From Streptomyces rubradiris (GTDB lineage: Bacteria; Actinomycetota; Actinomycetes; Streptomycetales; Streptomycetaceae), in NCBI RefSeq assembly GCF_016860525.1, contig NZ_BNEA01000011.1, positions 1 to 8,508 on the forward strand: a stretch of DNA of 8,508 nt. The letters run 5' to 3'. Of the stretch, positions 1 to 7,500 are shown one piece after another. The first letter of the stretch is position 1. Each line of letters begins with the position of its first letter. The notes beneath the pieces are model-generated. The model saw nothing but the letters and a program-made list of their open reading frames with translations. It ran no database searches and was not told the DNA's origin. Both the position numbers and the translations under genes were made by a program.

Positions 1-85
1 AGACGCCGGCGAGCGCCGTCCGCACCCCCGGACCAATGATCACCTCATACGACTGATCTCTCAGACGCAGAGAAACCGCGGTCAT
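1..85 (-). CDS. aroB: 3-dehydroquinate synthase homologue, N-terminal fragment cut by window edge
   Basis: Only the first 28 codons are present; the gene runs off the left edge. The translation opens MTAVSLRLRDQSYEVIIGPG and continues VRTALAGV. The stretch YEVIIGPGV is the first beta strand and turn typical of the 3-dehydroquinate synthase / sugar-phosphate cyclase family, which cyclises DAHP to 3-dehydroquinate in the shikimate pathway using NAD and a metal ion. The ATG start at 85 is supported by a purine-rich ribosome site (GAAGGGGA, 97-90) about 5 bases upstream. It is the last gene in the window in transcription order, 157 bp beyond the stop of the NmrA-like gene. With an AroQ homologue about 2 kb away, it probably belongs to the cluster as a second copy. 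From 28 residues, true DHQ synthase cannot be separated from amino-DHQ synthase or another cyclase. Confidence 0.72.
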   Translation of the reverse strand, partial: MTAVSLRLRDQSYEVIIGPGVRTALAGV

Positions 86-89
86 GCTG

Positions 90-97
90 TCCCCTTC
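90..97 (-). promoter_or_regulatory. ribosome binding site of aroB homologue
   Basis: GAAGGGGA on the minus strand, with the AGGGG core about 5 bases before the ATG at 85-83. It supports that start. Confidence 0.55.
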
Positions 98-212
98 GGC
101 TGCGTACGCGGGTTGCCCCCCACCCAGGCGCCCGGTCAGTTTTGCCCGCGCCGCCGCGCACAGCCATAACCAACGTGAGTAGTCCCGGCCGAAATCGCAT
201 GATGACCGCGCC

Positions 213-234
213 GGCCGCGAAGCCGGCCGCGGCC
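213..234 (-). terminator. possible hairpin terminator after the NmrA-like gene
   Basis: Just past the stop codon at 243, the minus strand can form a perfect 7-bp all-GC stem (GGCCGCG, 234-228, with CGCGGCC, 219-213) around an 8-base loop. There is no U tract, so it may be a weak actinomycete-style terminator, an RNA stability element, or only chance in GC-rich DNA. The rest of the 86-242 spacer holds no gene that I can support; any aroB promoter would have to lie there, but I see no clear -35/-10 pair. Confidence 0.3.
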
Positions 235-242
235 CCGGGCGG

Positions 243-1055
243 TCAGCTGAAGTCCTTGATGTGGTCCTCGGCCCACTGCCGGAACGAGCGGGCCGGCACT
301 CCGGTGATCTCCTCGACGGCGGGTGTCACGACGCACGGATTGTTCATGAGTTCGGTCATGATCCGGATGAAGAACTCCGGGAGCTTGGGCTCGGCGTCCT
401 CGGGAGCCAGGTCGACCACCTCGATCGGCCGCCCGGTCACCGCTGCGATCACCTCGATGTGCTCCTGCTGCGTCAGGGCCTGCGGCCCGGTCAGCCAGTA
501 CCCCTTCCCCTCGTGCCCGGCACCGGTCAGCGCGCAGACCGCCGCGTCGGCGATGTCGCGTTCGTGGATCGACGCGGTGGGGGCTTGCAGGAAGGGAATC
601 CGCAGTACTTCCCCGGACCGGATCGCCGGCGCCAGGTGAAGCTGTTTCGTGGCGAAGGTGGTGGGACGCAGGAACGTCCAGGCGATCCCGGATTCCCGGA
701 GCGCTTCCTCCACCGCGGAGTGCATCACCGCGCTGCGGCTGTGCCGGGTGGCGGGATCGACCACGGCGGCCGAGGACAGCAGCACGATGTGCTCCACCCC
801 GGCAGCCCGCGCCGCACCGGCGAAATCGGCGACACGGTCCGCATGGGCGTACAGGAAGACCTTCTTGACGCCGTCGAGCGCCGCCGGCCAGGTCTCCGGC
901 TCGTCCAGGTCGAGGCGGACCATCTCGACGCCATCCGGCGACTCGCCGGTGCGCGGCGTCCGGCTGGTCCCGCGGACCGGGACTCCGGCAGACAACAGCC
1001 CGGCCACCACATGGCTGCCGACATCGCCGTACGCACCAGTGACAAGAACGGACAA
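243..1055 (-). CDS. NmrA/SDR-a type NAD(P)-binding reductase
   Basis: This is a 270-residue atypical short-chain dehydrogenase of the NmrA / NAD(P)H-binding family. The N-terminus MSVLVTGAYGDVGSHVV carries the Rossmann TGxxGxxG loop (residues 6-13). Beta-strand 4 is HIVLLSSAAV (89-98), and WTFLRPTTF (126-134) is the usual FLRP-x-x-F motif of this family. A hydrophobic C-terminal part holds the likely substrate site. Members are NAD(P)-dependent reductases or isomerases, or redox sensors without a canonical YxxxK pair; I do not see a clear YxxxK here. The frame is open upstream to 1259, but the best start is TTG at 1055, because GGAGGAG lies directly before it and homology begins there. It sits alone between two spacers, about 220 bp after the thioesterase gene. 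A tailoring reductase in the same pathway is plausible; the substrate is unknown. Confidence 0.8.
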   Translation of the reverse strand: MSVLVTGAYGDVGSHVVAGLLSAGVPVRGTSRTPRTGESPDGVEMVRLDLDEPETWPAALDGVKKVFLYAHADRVADFAGAARAAGVEHIVLLSSAAVVDPATRHSRSAVMHSAVEEALRESGIAWTFLRPTTFATKQLHLAPAIRSGEVLRIPFLQAPTASIHERDIADAAVCALTGAGHEGKGYWLTGPQALTQQEHIEVIAAVTGRPIEVVDLAPEDAEPKLPEFFIRIMTELMNNPCVVTPAVEEITGVPARSFRQWAEDHIKDFS

Positions 1056-1057
1056 GA

Positions 1058-1064
1058 CTCCTCC
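1058..1064 (-). promoter_or_regulatory. strong ribosome binding site that selects a TTG start
   Basis: GGAGGAG on the minus strand, with the GGAGG core 4 bases before TTG (1055-1053). No in-frame ATG or GTG with a comparable site lies near, so TTG is the preferred start of the NmrA-like gene. Confidence 0.6.
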
Positions 1065-1082
1065 AGAGGATCGGCGGGTCGA

Positions 1083-1110
1083 CGTTCGAACGAACGGCCA
1101 TACAGTACTG
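1083..1110 (-). promoter_or_regulatory. candidate operator/promoter region of the NmrA-like gene
   Basis: Two perfect palindromes lie 28-55 bases upstream of the TTG start: CGTTCGAACG (1083-1092) and CAGTACTG (1103-1110). The second contains a possible -10 element, TACTGT on the minus strand. No convincing -35 box is found at 16-18 bases. The position, ahead of a gene separated from the main operon, suggests a separately controlled promoter, possibly with a repressor site. This is inference from symmetry only. Confidence 0.3.
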
Positions 1111-1231
1111 AGAACCTGACGGAGAGCCACGGTACGCGGCTTTCGCCCGGCCGCGCAGACCCTCTGGGACGTCAACGGCGCATCACCGCCGCGTAGATGA
1201 CGCACGGAGGAAGGCCGCCGGGCTCGATAAG

Positions 1232-1254
1232 CGCGGGCCCGCGGGCGGATCCGC
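1232..1254 (-). terminator. possible terminator or stem-loop after the thioesterase gene
   Basis: The spacer 1056-1278 after the thioesterase stop holds two perfect palindromes almost back to back: CGCGGGCCCGCG (1232-1243) and GCGGATCCGC (1245-1254). Either could fold in the transcript, followed on the minus strand by CTTATC rather than a U run. Placement at the end of the long operon fits a terminator, but symmetry is common in DNA this rich in GC. No gene is seen in the spacer. Confidence 0.3.
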
Positions 1255-1278
1255 GGCACCGAGCGCTCCTCACCGTCC

Positions 1279-2061
1279 TCACCGCAGACGCGGTGTCTGC
1301 TGCGCGGTGACGGCCGCGAGCCGCCGACGAAGGAGCGCCACGACCTGCTCGTTTTGGTCGGCCAGGTAGAAATGACCGCCGGGCAGTGTCACGACGTCGG
1401 TCGGCCCGGTCGTGTGCCCGGCCCAGGCGTGCGCCTCCTCCGGGCTCACCAGTGCGTCGCGGTCGCCGGTGAGTACGGTGACCGGGCAGTCCAGGACGGC
1501 GGACGGATCATGCCGGTAGGTCTCCACCGCACGGTAGTCGTTGCGGATGAGGGGGAGGGCCATCGCCCGGATCTCCGGGTCGTCGAGTGCCGTCGAACCG
1601 GGACCGCCGAGCCGGCGCAGGTGGGCGAGGACGTCACCGTCCGAGGACAGGTGGAACCGGTCGTCCCGGTACCGGGACGGCGCCCGGCGCCCGGAGACGA
1701 ACAGGCGGGACGGTGCGGGCAGCCCGTCGGCGGCCAGCCGCAGGGCGACCTCGTACGCCAGCAGCGCCCCCATGCTGTGTCCGAACAGGGCGAGGGGCCG
1801 GTCGTCCACGAGCCGCACCGCGTCGGTGATCCGGTCGGCCAGTTCCGGGAGGTTGTCGATGCTCGGCTCGTGATGGCGGTCCTGCCGGCCCGGGTACTGC
1901 ACGGCCAGTACGTCGACCTCGGGGGCCAGCGCTCGCGCGAGCGGGAAGAAGAAACTGGCCGATCCGCCCGCGTGCGGCAGGCAGACCAGGAGGGACATCG
2001 CGTCCCCGGCCGGGCTGAAGCGGCGCAGCCAGGCCCTCAGGTGCGCCGATGACTCCGGCAT
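1279..2061 (-). CDS. type II thioesterase (NRPS/PKS editing or release)
   Basis: A 260-residue alpha/beta hydrolase of the stand-alone type II thioesterase family, which hydrolyses acyl or aminoacyl groups from carrier-protein phosphopantetheine arms in the cytoplasm. The family signature CLPHAGGSASFFFPLA (27-42) lies at the oxyanion side. The nucleophile motif GHSMG (94-98) gives Ser96, GDRDALV (199-205) gives the acid, probably Asp202, and GGHFYL (228-233) gives His230. YPGRQDR (56-62) is also typical. Length is normal. The ATG at 2061 is chosen over the open frame to 2211 because GGGAGG sits 8 bases upstream and homology starts after it; the longer version would overlap AroQ. It follows AroQ by 13 bp in the same operon. 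With a single carrier-protein module in the operon and no integrated thioesterase, it may either clear misloaded carriers or release the finished amino acid, as NikP2 does in nikkomycin biosynthesis. Confidence 0.93.
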   Translation of the reverse strand: MPESSAHLRAWLRRFSPAGDAMSLLVCLPHAGGSASFFFPLARALAPEVDVLAVQYPGRQDRHHEPSIDNLPELADRITDAVRLVDDRPLALFGHSMGALLAYEVALRLAADGLPAPSRLFVSGRRAPSRYRDDRFHLSSDGDVLAHLRRLGGPGSTALDDPEIRAMALPLIRNDYRAVETYRHDPSAVLDCPVTVLTGDRDALVSPEEAHAWAGHTTGPTDVVTLPGGHFYLADQNEQVVALLRRRLAAVTAQQTPRLR

Positions 2062-2069
2062 CGCGGGTG

Positions 2070-2075
2070 CCTCCC
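2070..2075 (-). promoter_or_regulatory. ribosome binding site of the thioesterase gene
   Basis: GGGAGG on the minus strand, 8 bases before the ATG at 2061 and overlapping the TAG stop of the AroQ gene (2077-2075). It fixes the start and suggests coupled translation. Confidence 0.6.
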
Positions 2076-2530
2076 TAGCTTTGGTGTGTGGGATCGGGGC
2101 CGCACAGCTCCAGCAGCGCCCGGGCGGCCAGGCGGTAGCCGAACGCGCCGAGACCCACGACGACCCCGCTGGCCAGCGGGGCCAGGACCGATTCGTGGCG
2201 GAAGCGCTCACGGGCCCAGACGTTGCTCAGGTGCACCTCGATCCACGGCGCGGGATAGGCGGCGAGCGCGTCGCGCAGGCTCCACCCGGCCATCATGAGC
2301 GCGCCGGGGTTGACGATCGCGCCGATGGTCGACCTGCGGTGCGCGTGCACCGCCTGGACCAGGCCTCCTTCGTGGTCGTCCTGGATCGCGACGACCTGCC
2401 AGCCGGCCTCGGCCACCTCGTCGGCGACGGATTTCGCGATGTCGTCGACGGTGTCGTAGCCGTAGATCTCCGGTTCGCGGTCTCCGAGTATTCCGAGGTT
2501 GGGCCCGTTGAGCAGGAGCACGGTGGTCAC
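2075..2530 (-). CDS. aroQ: type II 3-dehydroquinate dehydratase homologue with altered active site
   Basis: A 151-residue protein of normal length for type II dehydroquinases, small dodecameric enzymes that dehydrate 3-dehydroquinate to 3-dehydroshikimate. The start LLLNGPNLGILGDREPEIYG (5-24) holds the conserved Arg (R18) and catalytic Tyr (Y23). N74 begins the second motif, EVHLSN (98-103) gives the E98/H100 pair, and ARERFR supplies R107 and R111. Against the Mycobacterium tuberculosis enzyme as I recall it (R19, Y24, N75, H81, E99, H101, R108, R112), everything matches with an offset of one except His81, which is M80 here inside NPGALMMAGW. QDDHEG (50-55) replaces the usual QSNHEG, and W105 replaces the common His in NVHAR. 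The fold is secure; the substrate may not be plain dehydroquinate. GTG at 2530 is preferred because homology starts there and GAAGGAG lies 10 bases upstream. It lies 82 bp after the SDR gene in the operon. Confidence 0.88.
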   Translation of the reverse strand: MTTVLLLNGPNLGILGDREPEIYGYDTVDDIAKSVADEVAEAGWQVVAIQDDHEGGLVQAVHAHRRSTIGAIVNPGALMMAGWSLRDALAAYPAPWIEVHLSNVWARERFRHESVLAPLASGVVVGLGAFGYRLAARALLELCGPDPTHQS

Positions 2531-2540
2531 AGGGGGCAGT

Positions 2541-2547
2541 CTCCTTC
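2541..2547 (-). promoter_or_regulatory. ribosome binding site of aroQ homologue
   Basis: GAAGGAG on the minus strand, 10 bases before the GTG at 2530, slightly long spacing. It overlaps the first copy of the short tandem repeats in this spacer. Confidence 0.5.
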
Positions 2548-2583
2548 GGCCTTCGGCGTATCGGCGTATCGGTGTTCGGTGTT
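2543..2583. repeat. three consecutive short tandem duplications in the SDR-aroQ spacer
   Basis: On the plus strand the spacer reads as CCTTCGG twice (2543-2556), then CGGCGTAT twice (2554-2569), then CGGTGTT twice (2570-2583). All copies are perfect and share a CGG core. The run fills about half of the 82-bp gap between the SDR stop and the AroQ start and includes the AroQ ribosome site. It looks like a slippage product; a regulatory role is unproven. Confidence 0.65.
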
Positions 2584-2612
2584 CGGGGTGCGCGGTCGGG
2601 CGGAGGAGCCGG

Positions 2613-3362
2613 TCAGCAGACCGGTCCGCCGGCGACATGGATGATCTGGCCGGACACGAACGAGGCATGGTCGCTGGCCAGGAAGGCCACGACGTCGGCG
2701 ATGTCCTCCGGCCGGCCGACCCGGCGCAGCGGGATCGTCGCCGCGGCCTGCGCCTGGTGTTCCTCGGCCGTCCGGCCGGCCTGCGCCGCCAGGGCCGCGG
2801 TCATCTCGGTGGCCACGTAGCCGGGCGCCACGGCGTTGACTGTGACGTTCAGCGGACCGAGTTCCAGGGCCAGCGTCTTGGTCAGGCCCTCGATTCCGGC
2901 TTTCGCCGCCGAATAGTTGGCCTGGCCGGGGTTGCCGACCGCAGCGATGCTCGACAGGTTCACCACGCGGCCCCAGCCGAGCTTGGCCATGTGCTCGGCG
3001 ACCGCGTGCGTCATCAGGAATGTGCCGCGCAGGTTCACGTTGATGACCAGGTCCCAGTCGGCCGGTGAGAGGGAGAAGACCATGTTGTCCCGGGTGATGC
3101 CGGCGTTGTTGACCAGGATGCAGGGCGGCCCGAACCGGTCGACGACTTCGTCGACCGCCGTGCTGACCGCGTCGGCGTCGCTCACGTCGACCCCGATGGC
3201 CCCGGCGCGGCCGCCCGCCCGGACCAGGCCGGCGGCCGTGCTCTGCGCGGCCGTCACGTCCACGTCGAGGACGGCGACGTCGATGCCGTCCCCGACCAGC
3301 CTGCCGGCCACCGCGGCACCGATGCCCCGGGCCGATCCGGTGACGATGGCGACGCGGTTCAC
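2613..3362 (-). CDS. FabG-like short-chain dehydrogenase/reductase
   Basis: A 249-residue classical SDR of the 3-oxoacyl-ACP reductase (FabG) type, using NAD(P)H to interconvert beta-keto and beta-hydroxy groups, typically on carrier-bound thioesters. Visible motifs are TGSARGIG (8-15, cofactor loop), DVSD (59-62), NNAGIT (85-90), N110, catalytic Ser137 in NLSS, and YSAAK (Tyr150, Lys154), then PGYVATEM (180-187). The C-terminus FVSGQIIHVAGG is typical. The GTG start at 3362 overlaps the P450 stop by 4 bp (GTGA) with no good ribosome site of its own, so translation is probably coupled. Beside a P450 and an A-PCP protein, it could oxidise or reduce the beta position of the P450-hydroxylated aminoacyl-PCP, as NovJ/K does for beta-hydroxytyrosine. 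A plain FabG role or a ketoreductase for another acyl-ACP remains possible. Confidence 0.92.
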   Translation of the reverse strand: MNRVAIVTGSARGIGAAVAGRLVGDGIDVAVLDVDVTAAQSTAAGLVRAGGRAGAIGVDVSDADAVSTAVDEVVDRFGPPCILVNNAGITRDNMVFSLSPADWDLVINVNLRGTFLMTHAVAEHMAKLGWGRVVNLSSIAAVGNPGQANYSAAKAGIEGLTKTLALELGPLNVTVNAVAPGYVATEMTAALAAQAGRTAEEHQAQAAATIPLRRVGRPEDIADVVAFLASDHASFVSGQIIHVAGGPVC

Positions 3363-4588
3363 GCCGGCTCGGGCGTCAGCGTGACCGGCAGGGAGCTCAT
3401 GCCGTGCAGGATGCTGGAGTAGATCCACCGCTCCGGCCCGGTCTGTTCCGCGCACGACACGAGCGTGCGCAACGAGTCGAGGATTTCCTCCACTTCGATG
3501 CGTGCCAGCGTGTGCCCCAGGCAGAGGTGCGAGCCGAAGGCGAAGGTCAGGTGCTTGTTCGGCCTGCGGTCGAGGAGGAAGCGGTCCGGGTCGGCGAAGA
3601 CCTCGGGGTCCCGGTTGGCCGAGGAGATCCAGACGCTGACGATGTCGCCCTTCTTGACCGGCTGGCCGTTCACCGTGGTGTCCCCGGACGCCGTGCGTCC
3701 GCCGTGCAGGGACGGCACGGTCCAGCGCAGCACCTCGTTGGCGGCGGTGTCGAGGCCGACGGTGCCCTCCTTGAGCGCCCGCCACTGGTCCGGCCACTCG
3801 ATCAGTGCCTGCAGACCGCCGGAGATGGCATGCCGTCCGGTCTCGTCGCCGCCGATCATCAGCCCGTAGCAGTTGGACATCAGGTCGGCGTCGCTCAACG
3901 GCCCGCCCCCGATGCGGCAGTTGGCCAGCAGGCTGACCACGTCGTCGGCGTCACTGCCGCGCCGGGTGTGCGCCAGGTCGGCGAAGTAGAGCAGGATCTC
4001 GCTCTTGGCCTGCCAGCTCTCCTGCGGCGGGGCGTCCGCGTAGTCGGAACTCCACGCGTGCGAGGTGAGCCCGAGCAGATAGCGGCGATCCGCCTCGGGC
4101 ACGTCCATCAGGCCACAGATCGCACCCAGCGGGACGTTCGCGGACACGTCGTGGACGAAATCGCACTCGCCTTTGTCGATCGCCGCCCGGATCAGGTCGT
4201 CGATGGTCCGCCGGATCGCCGTGCGGATGGTCTTGAGCCGGCGAGGGGAGAACGCCGCGTTGAGCACGTTGCGCAGCTGGGTGTGCTTGTCGCCGTCGGT
4301 CACCGCGAGCATCGAGCCGGACGCCGAGTCGCCGCCGGCCAGCAGGGTCGCCAGCGCGTTGCCGCCTTCGGTGGTGAAGTGTTCCTTGTCCCGGTAGACC
4401 GCCATCGCGTCGGCGTAGCGGGTGAAGACCCAGAAGCCGGGACGGTCCCCCCGCGCCGGATGCCAGTAGTGGGACCGCTCCTGCCGGAGCCGGCGCCACA
4501 CCTCGGAGAGTTCGTTCTCGGCGTGCAGCACCGGGTCGGCGAGGTCGAGCGAATCCAGGAGCTCAGGGCTGACTACGGGGCGGGTCAT
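3359..4588 (-). CDS. cytochrome P450 monooxygenase
   Basis: A complete 409-residue soluble bacterial P450 with no membrane segment, needing ferredoxin and a reductase not encoded in this window. Signatures in order are the I-helix [11 protein letters not shown] (244-254, acid/alcohol pair E249/T250), the ExxR of helix K in NEVLRW (E285, R288), the [13 protein letters not shown] meander (325-337), and the heme loop [13 protein letters not shown] (351-363) with Cys356 as iron ligand. The usual second Thr after E-T in the I-helix is Gly251. The start is ATG at 4588, overlapping the NRPS stop as ATGA, with GGAAGG 6 bases upstream. Position directly after an A-PCP protein and before an SDR suggests hydroxylation of a PCP-bound amino acid, as in NovI, NikQ or OxyD, most likely at the beta carbon. 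The reaction is inferred from context only; sequence motifs do not fix the substrate. Confidence 0.95.
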   Translation of the reverse strand: MTRPVVSPELLDSLDLADPVLHAENELSEVWRRLRQERSHYWHPARGDRPGFWVFTRYADAMAVYRDKEHFTTEGGNALATLLAGGDSASGSMLAVTDGDKHTQLRNVLNAAFSPRRLKTIRTAIRRTIDDLIRAAIDKGECDFVHDVSANVPLGAICGLMDVPEADRRYLLGLTSHAWSSDYADAPPQESWQAKSEILLYFADLAHTRRGSDADDVVSLLANCRIGGGPLSDADLMSNCYGLMIGGDETGRHAISGGLQALIEWPDQWRALKEGTVGLDTAANEVLRWTVPSLHGGRTASGDTTVNGQPVKKGDIVSVWISSANRDPEVFADPDRFLLDRRPNKHLTFAFGSHLCLGHTLARIEVEEILDSLRTLVSCAEQTGPERWIYSSILHGMSSLPVTLTPEPA

Positions 4589-7500
4589 CGGCGGCCTTCC
4601 ACGTGAGGCGTCTGGGCGGGCGGGGACGGCAGCGAGGTGGCCACCGCGGCGAGGGCACCGATCGTGGGGTTTCCCACGATCTCCTTGGGGGAGAGGGCCA
4701 GACCCGCTTCGCGGGCGCGCCGGATCAGCGAGATGGCCAGCATGCTGTCGCCGCCGAGCGCGAAGAAGTCGCTGTCGGCGCCGACGTCCGTGGCGCCCAG
4801 CAGCTCCCCGACGATGGCGGCCAGCGCGCGTTCCGCCGGCGTGCGCAGGGCCGGCCGCGCCGCCGCGGGCGGGGGACTGTCCCGCTCGGCGACCGCGGGC
4901 AGCGCGGCCAGGTCCAGCTTGCCGTTCGGCGTCATGGGCAGGGCACTGACGAGGACGTACCCCGTCGGCGTCATGTGCTCCGGCAGCCGGCGTGCCGCGT
5001 GCTCCCGGAGCCGCTCGGGGGTGGGTGCCTCCCCGTCGGCGGGCACGACCCAGGCGATCAGCCGGGCCCGGCCGCCACGGTCCTCGCGTACGCCGGCCAC
5101 CGCACGGGCGACCGCGGGCAGTTCCTCCAGCACCGCCGCCACCTCGCGCGGCTCGATCCGAAAGCCCCGCAGTTTGATCTGGTCGTCGGCCCGGCCGTGG
5201 AAGTCCAGGTTGCCGTCGGCGCGCCAGGAGGCGATGTCGCCGGTGCGGTACATCCGGCTGCCGGGCGGGCCGAACGGGTCCGCCACGAAGCGTACGGCTG
5301 TCAGGGCGGGCTGGTTGAGGTAACCCCGGGCGACGCCGGGGCCCGCGATGTAGAGCTCGCCGCGGAATCCGGGTGGCACCGGCTGCAGCCCGGGGCCGAG
5401 CACGTAGGCGCGGGCACCGGCGACGGGCCGTCCGATCGGAGGCCGGCCGTCTGCCGTGAGCGGCCCGCTCTGAGTGGCGCAGACGGTGACCTCGGTGGGC
5501 CCGTAGGCGTTGACCATCCGGCGGCCCTGCGACCAGCGCGCGGCCAGCTCGGCCGGGCACTCCTCGCCCGCGCTGATCAGGCCGCGGAGCCCGGGCAGTG
5601 CGCCGGCGGCGCCGTCCATGCTGGACAGTGCCACCGGCGGCAGGATGGCGTGGGTGATCCGGCGCTCGGTCAGAACCGCCGTCAGCGGTTCTCCGGCGAG
5701 GGGGCCCTGCGGCGGCACGACCACCGTCGCCCCCGAGGTGAACGCGCCCAACAGCTCGGCGACGAACGCGTCGAAGCTCGGTGAGGCGAACTGCAGGACC
5801 CGGGCGGTGCTGTCCAGTCCCAGGCCCTCGCGTTTGGCCGCGGCCAGGTTCGCCAGCCCGGCGTGGGTGACCACGACGCCCTTCGGCCGGCCGGTCGTGC
5901 CGGAGGTGTAGATGACGTACGCCGGATCGGCCACGTCGGGCGCGACCCGGGGAAACCCGCCCGCCGGCTCGCCGGCCTCCGGCCCGTCCAGGTGGACGCG
6001 CGGCCAGGGACGGGTCGAGGGCATGTCGGCCGACGCCGTCGTGCAGACCGCCACCGGGTCGCAGTCCTCCAGCATCGCCGTGATCCGCTCTGGCGGGTAT
6101 CCCGGGTCGATGGGGACGAACGCCGCGCCGGTCCGGACGGTCGCCAGGAGCGCGGTGATCAGGTCCAGGGACCGCGGCAGCAGGAGGGCCACCATCCGGC
6201 CCGGCGCCGCACCCGCCTGCGCGATGGCCGCCGCGAGCCGGCCGGCACGGCGGTCGAGTTCGGCGTACGAGGTGGTGACGCCGGCCTCTTCCACGGCCGG
6301 CCGTCCGGCGTGTGCGTCCGCAGCGTCCTGCCACAGCCGGCCCAGGGTCGCGGCGGGCTGCTCCTGCCGGGAGGAGTTCCATTCCTGCAGCACCTGGCGG
6401 CGGGTGGCCGGGTCGAGGAGGTCCAGCGAGGCGACCGGCTGGCCGGGCGCCTCGCGAAATGCCCCGAGCAGGCGCAGGACCATCTCGAGGAGGCGTCCGG
6501 CGCAGTCCGCGCCGATCCGCCGCGGGTCGGTGACCAGGGTCAGGACGAGATCGCCCGCGTCGTGGCCCACCCTGAGCTCGGCCGTGAGCGGCCGGGCCGG
6601 GCCGGGCGGCGGGTCCCCGACACGGGTGAAGGTGAGCGCGGTGTCGAACAACGTGTCTGCCGCGGCGTCGAGTTCGGCCCGCCCCCGCGGTCCCAGCCGG
6701 GCGTGCCCGGCCGAGGCGGCCACGGCCTCCTCGACCCGGTGGAGGACGGCGCCGATCTCCTCGCCCGGCGCGACGGCCACCAGCAGCGGCCGGGGCCCGG
6801 CCCCGAAGACGACCGGCGAGCCGGCGCCCAGCAGGTGCAGCAGGACCGCCCAGACTCCGAGCAGCGTGTTCTTTGCGGACGGGAAATCCGGGATCCGCCG
6901 CTGGAGTGCGGGTGCCCCCAACGTGTCGTCGCCCGGCCGGGCGAGCCTGTCCCGGAGCAGGGAATCACCGTCGACCCCCCCTAGCGACGCGTGCCAGAAC
7001 CGCGCGCCCAGCGCCTGCTCGCGCAGCAGGTTCCGGTCCGGCTTCGCCGATCCCAGCAGCGGCAGTTCGGACCTGACCTCGATGTCCACCGGAGCATGGC
7101 GGTCACCGAGCGCGTCCGCCACGTACGCCCCCAGGTCGGCCGGCCGCGGCGTGCAGCCGGGCGCCGGCGTCACCACCGCGTGGACCAGCGCCAGGAAATC
7201 CTCGTCCTCGATCCCGAACACCGCGGCCTGGGCCACGTCGGCGTGTTCGAGGAGCACGCGCTCGATCGCCTCCGGGTGGATGCGGACACCGTGACCCTTC
7301 AGGACCCCGTCGAGGCGGCCCTCGAGGGTCAGGTATCCCGACTCGTCGAGCCGTCCGATGTCGCCGGTGCGCACCCACCCGTCGCGGACCGTCCGCGCGG
7401 TCTGCTCCGGGTCGTTCCAGTAGTGGCTCATCGCCCAGCGCCCGGACGAGCAGATCTCGCCGGAGACGCCCGGCGGGAGGAGCCGGTCGTGGTCTCGCGG

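Noticed and set aside
142..639. Plus-strand frame in the 86-242 spacer and beyond
   Set aside because: No ribosome site or homology, and mostly antisense to the NmrA-like gene.
3363..3797. N-terminal extension of the SDR frame
   Set aside because: Out-of-frame reading of the P450 gene; the Rossmann motif begins right after GTG 3362.
3404..4606. Long plus-strand open frame opposite the P450 (400 codons)
   Set aside because: It mirrors P450 codon structure in GC-rich DNA, has no recognisable motif, and the minus-strand frame has full P450 signatures.
4589..6382. Apparent N-terminal extension of the P450 by about 600 residues, suggesting an NRPS-P450 fusion
   Set aside because: The extension is an Arg/Gly/Pro-rich out-of-frame reading of the NRPS gene. 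The P450 begins at ATG 4588 with its own ribosome site.
5912..7294. Long plus-strand open frame opposite the NRPS (460 codons), and a similar one at 6991-8256
   Set aside because: Compositionally Ser/Arg/Ala-rich with no domain; the opposite strand encodes clear adenylation and condensation-type sequence.
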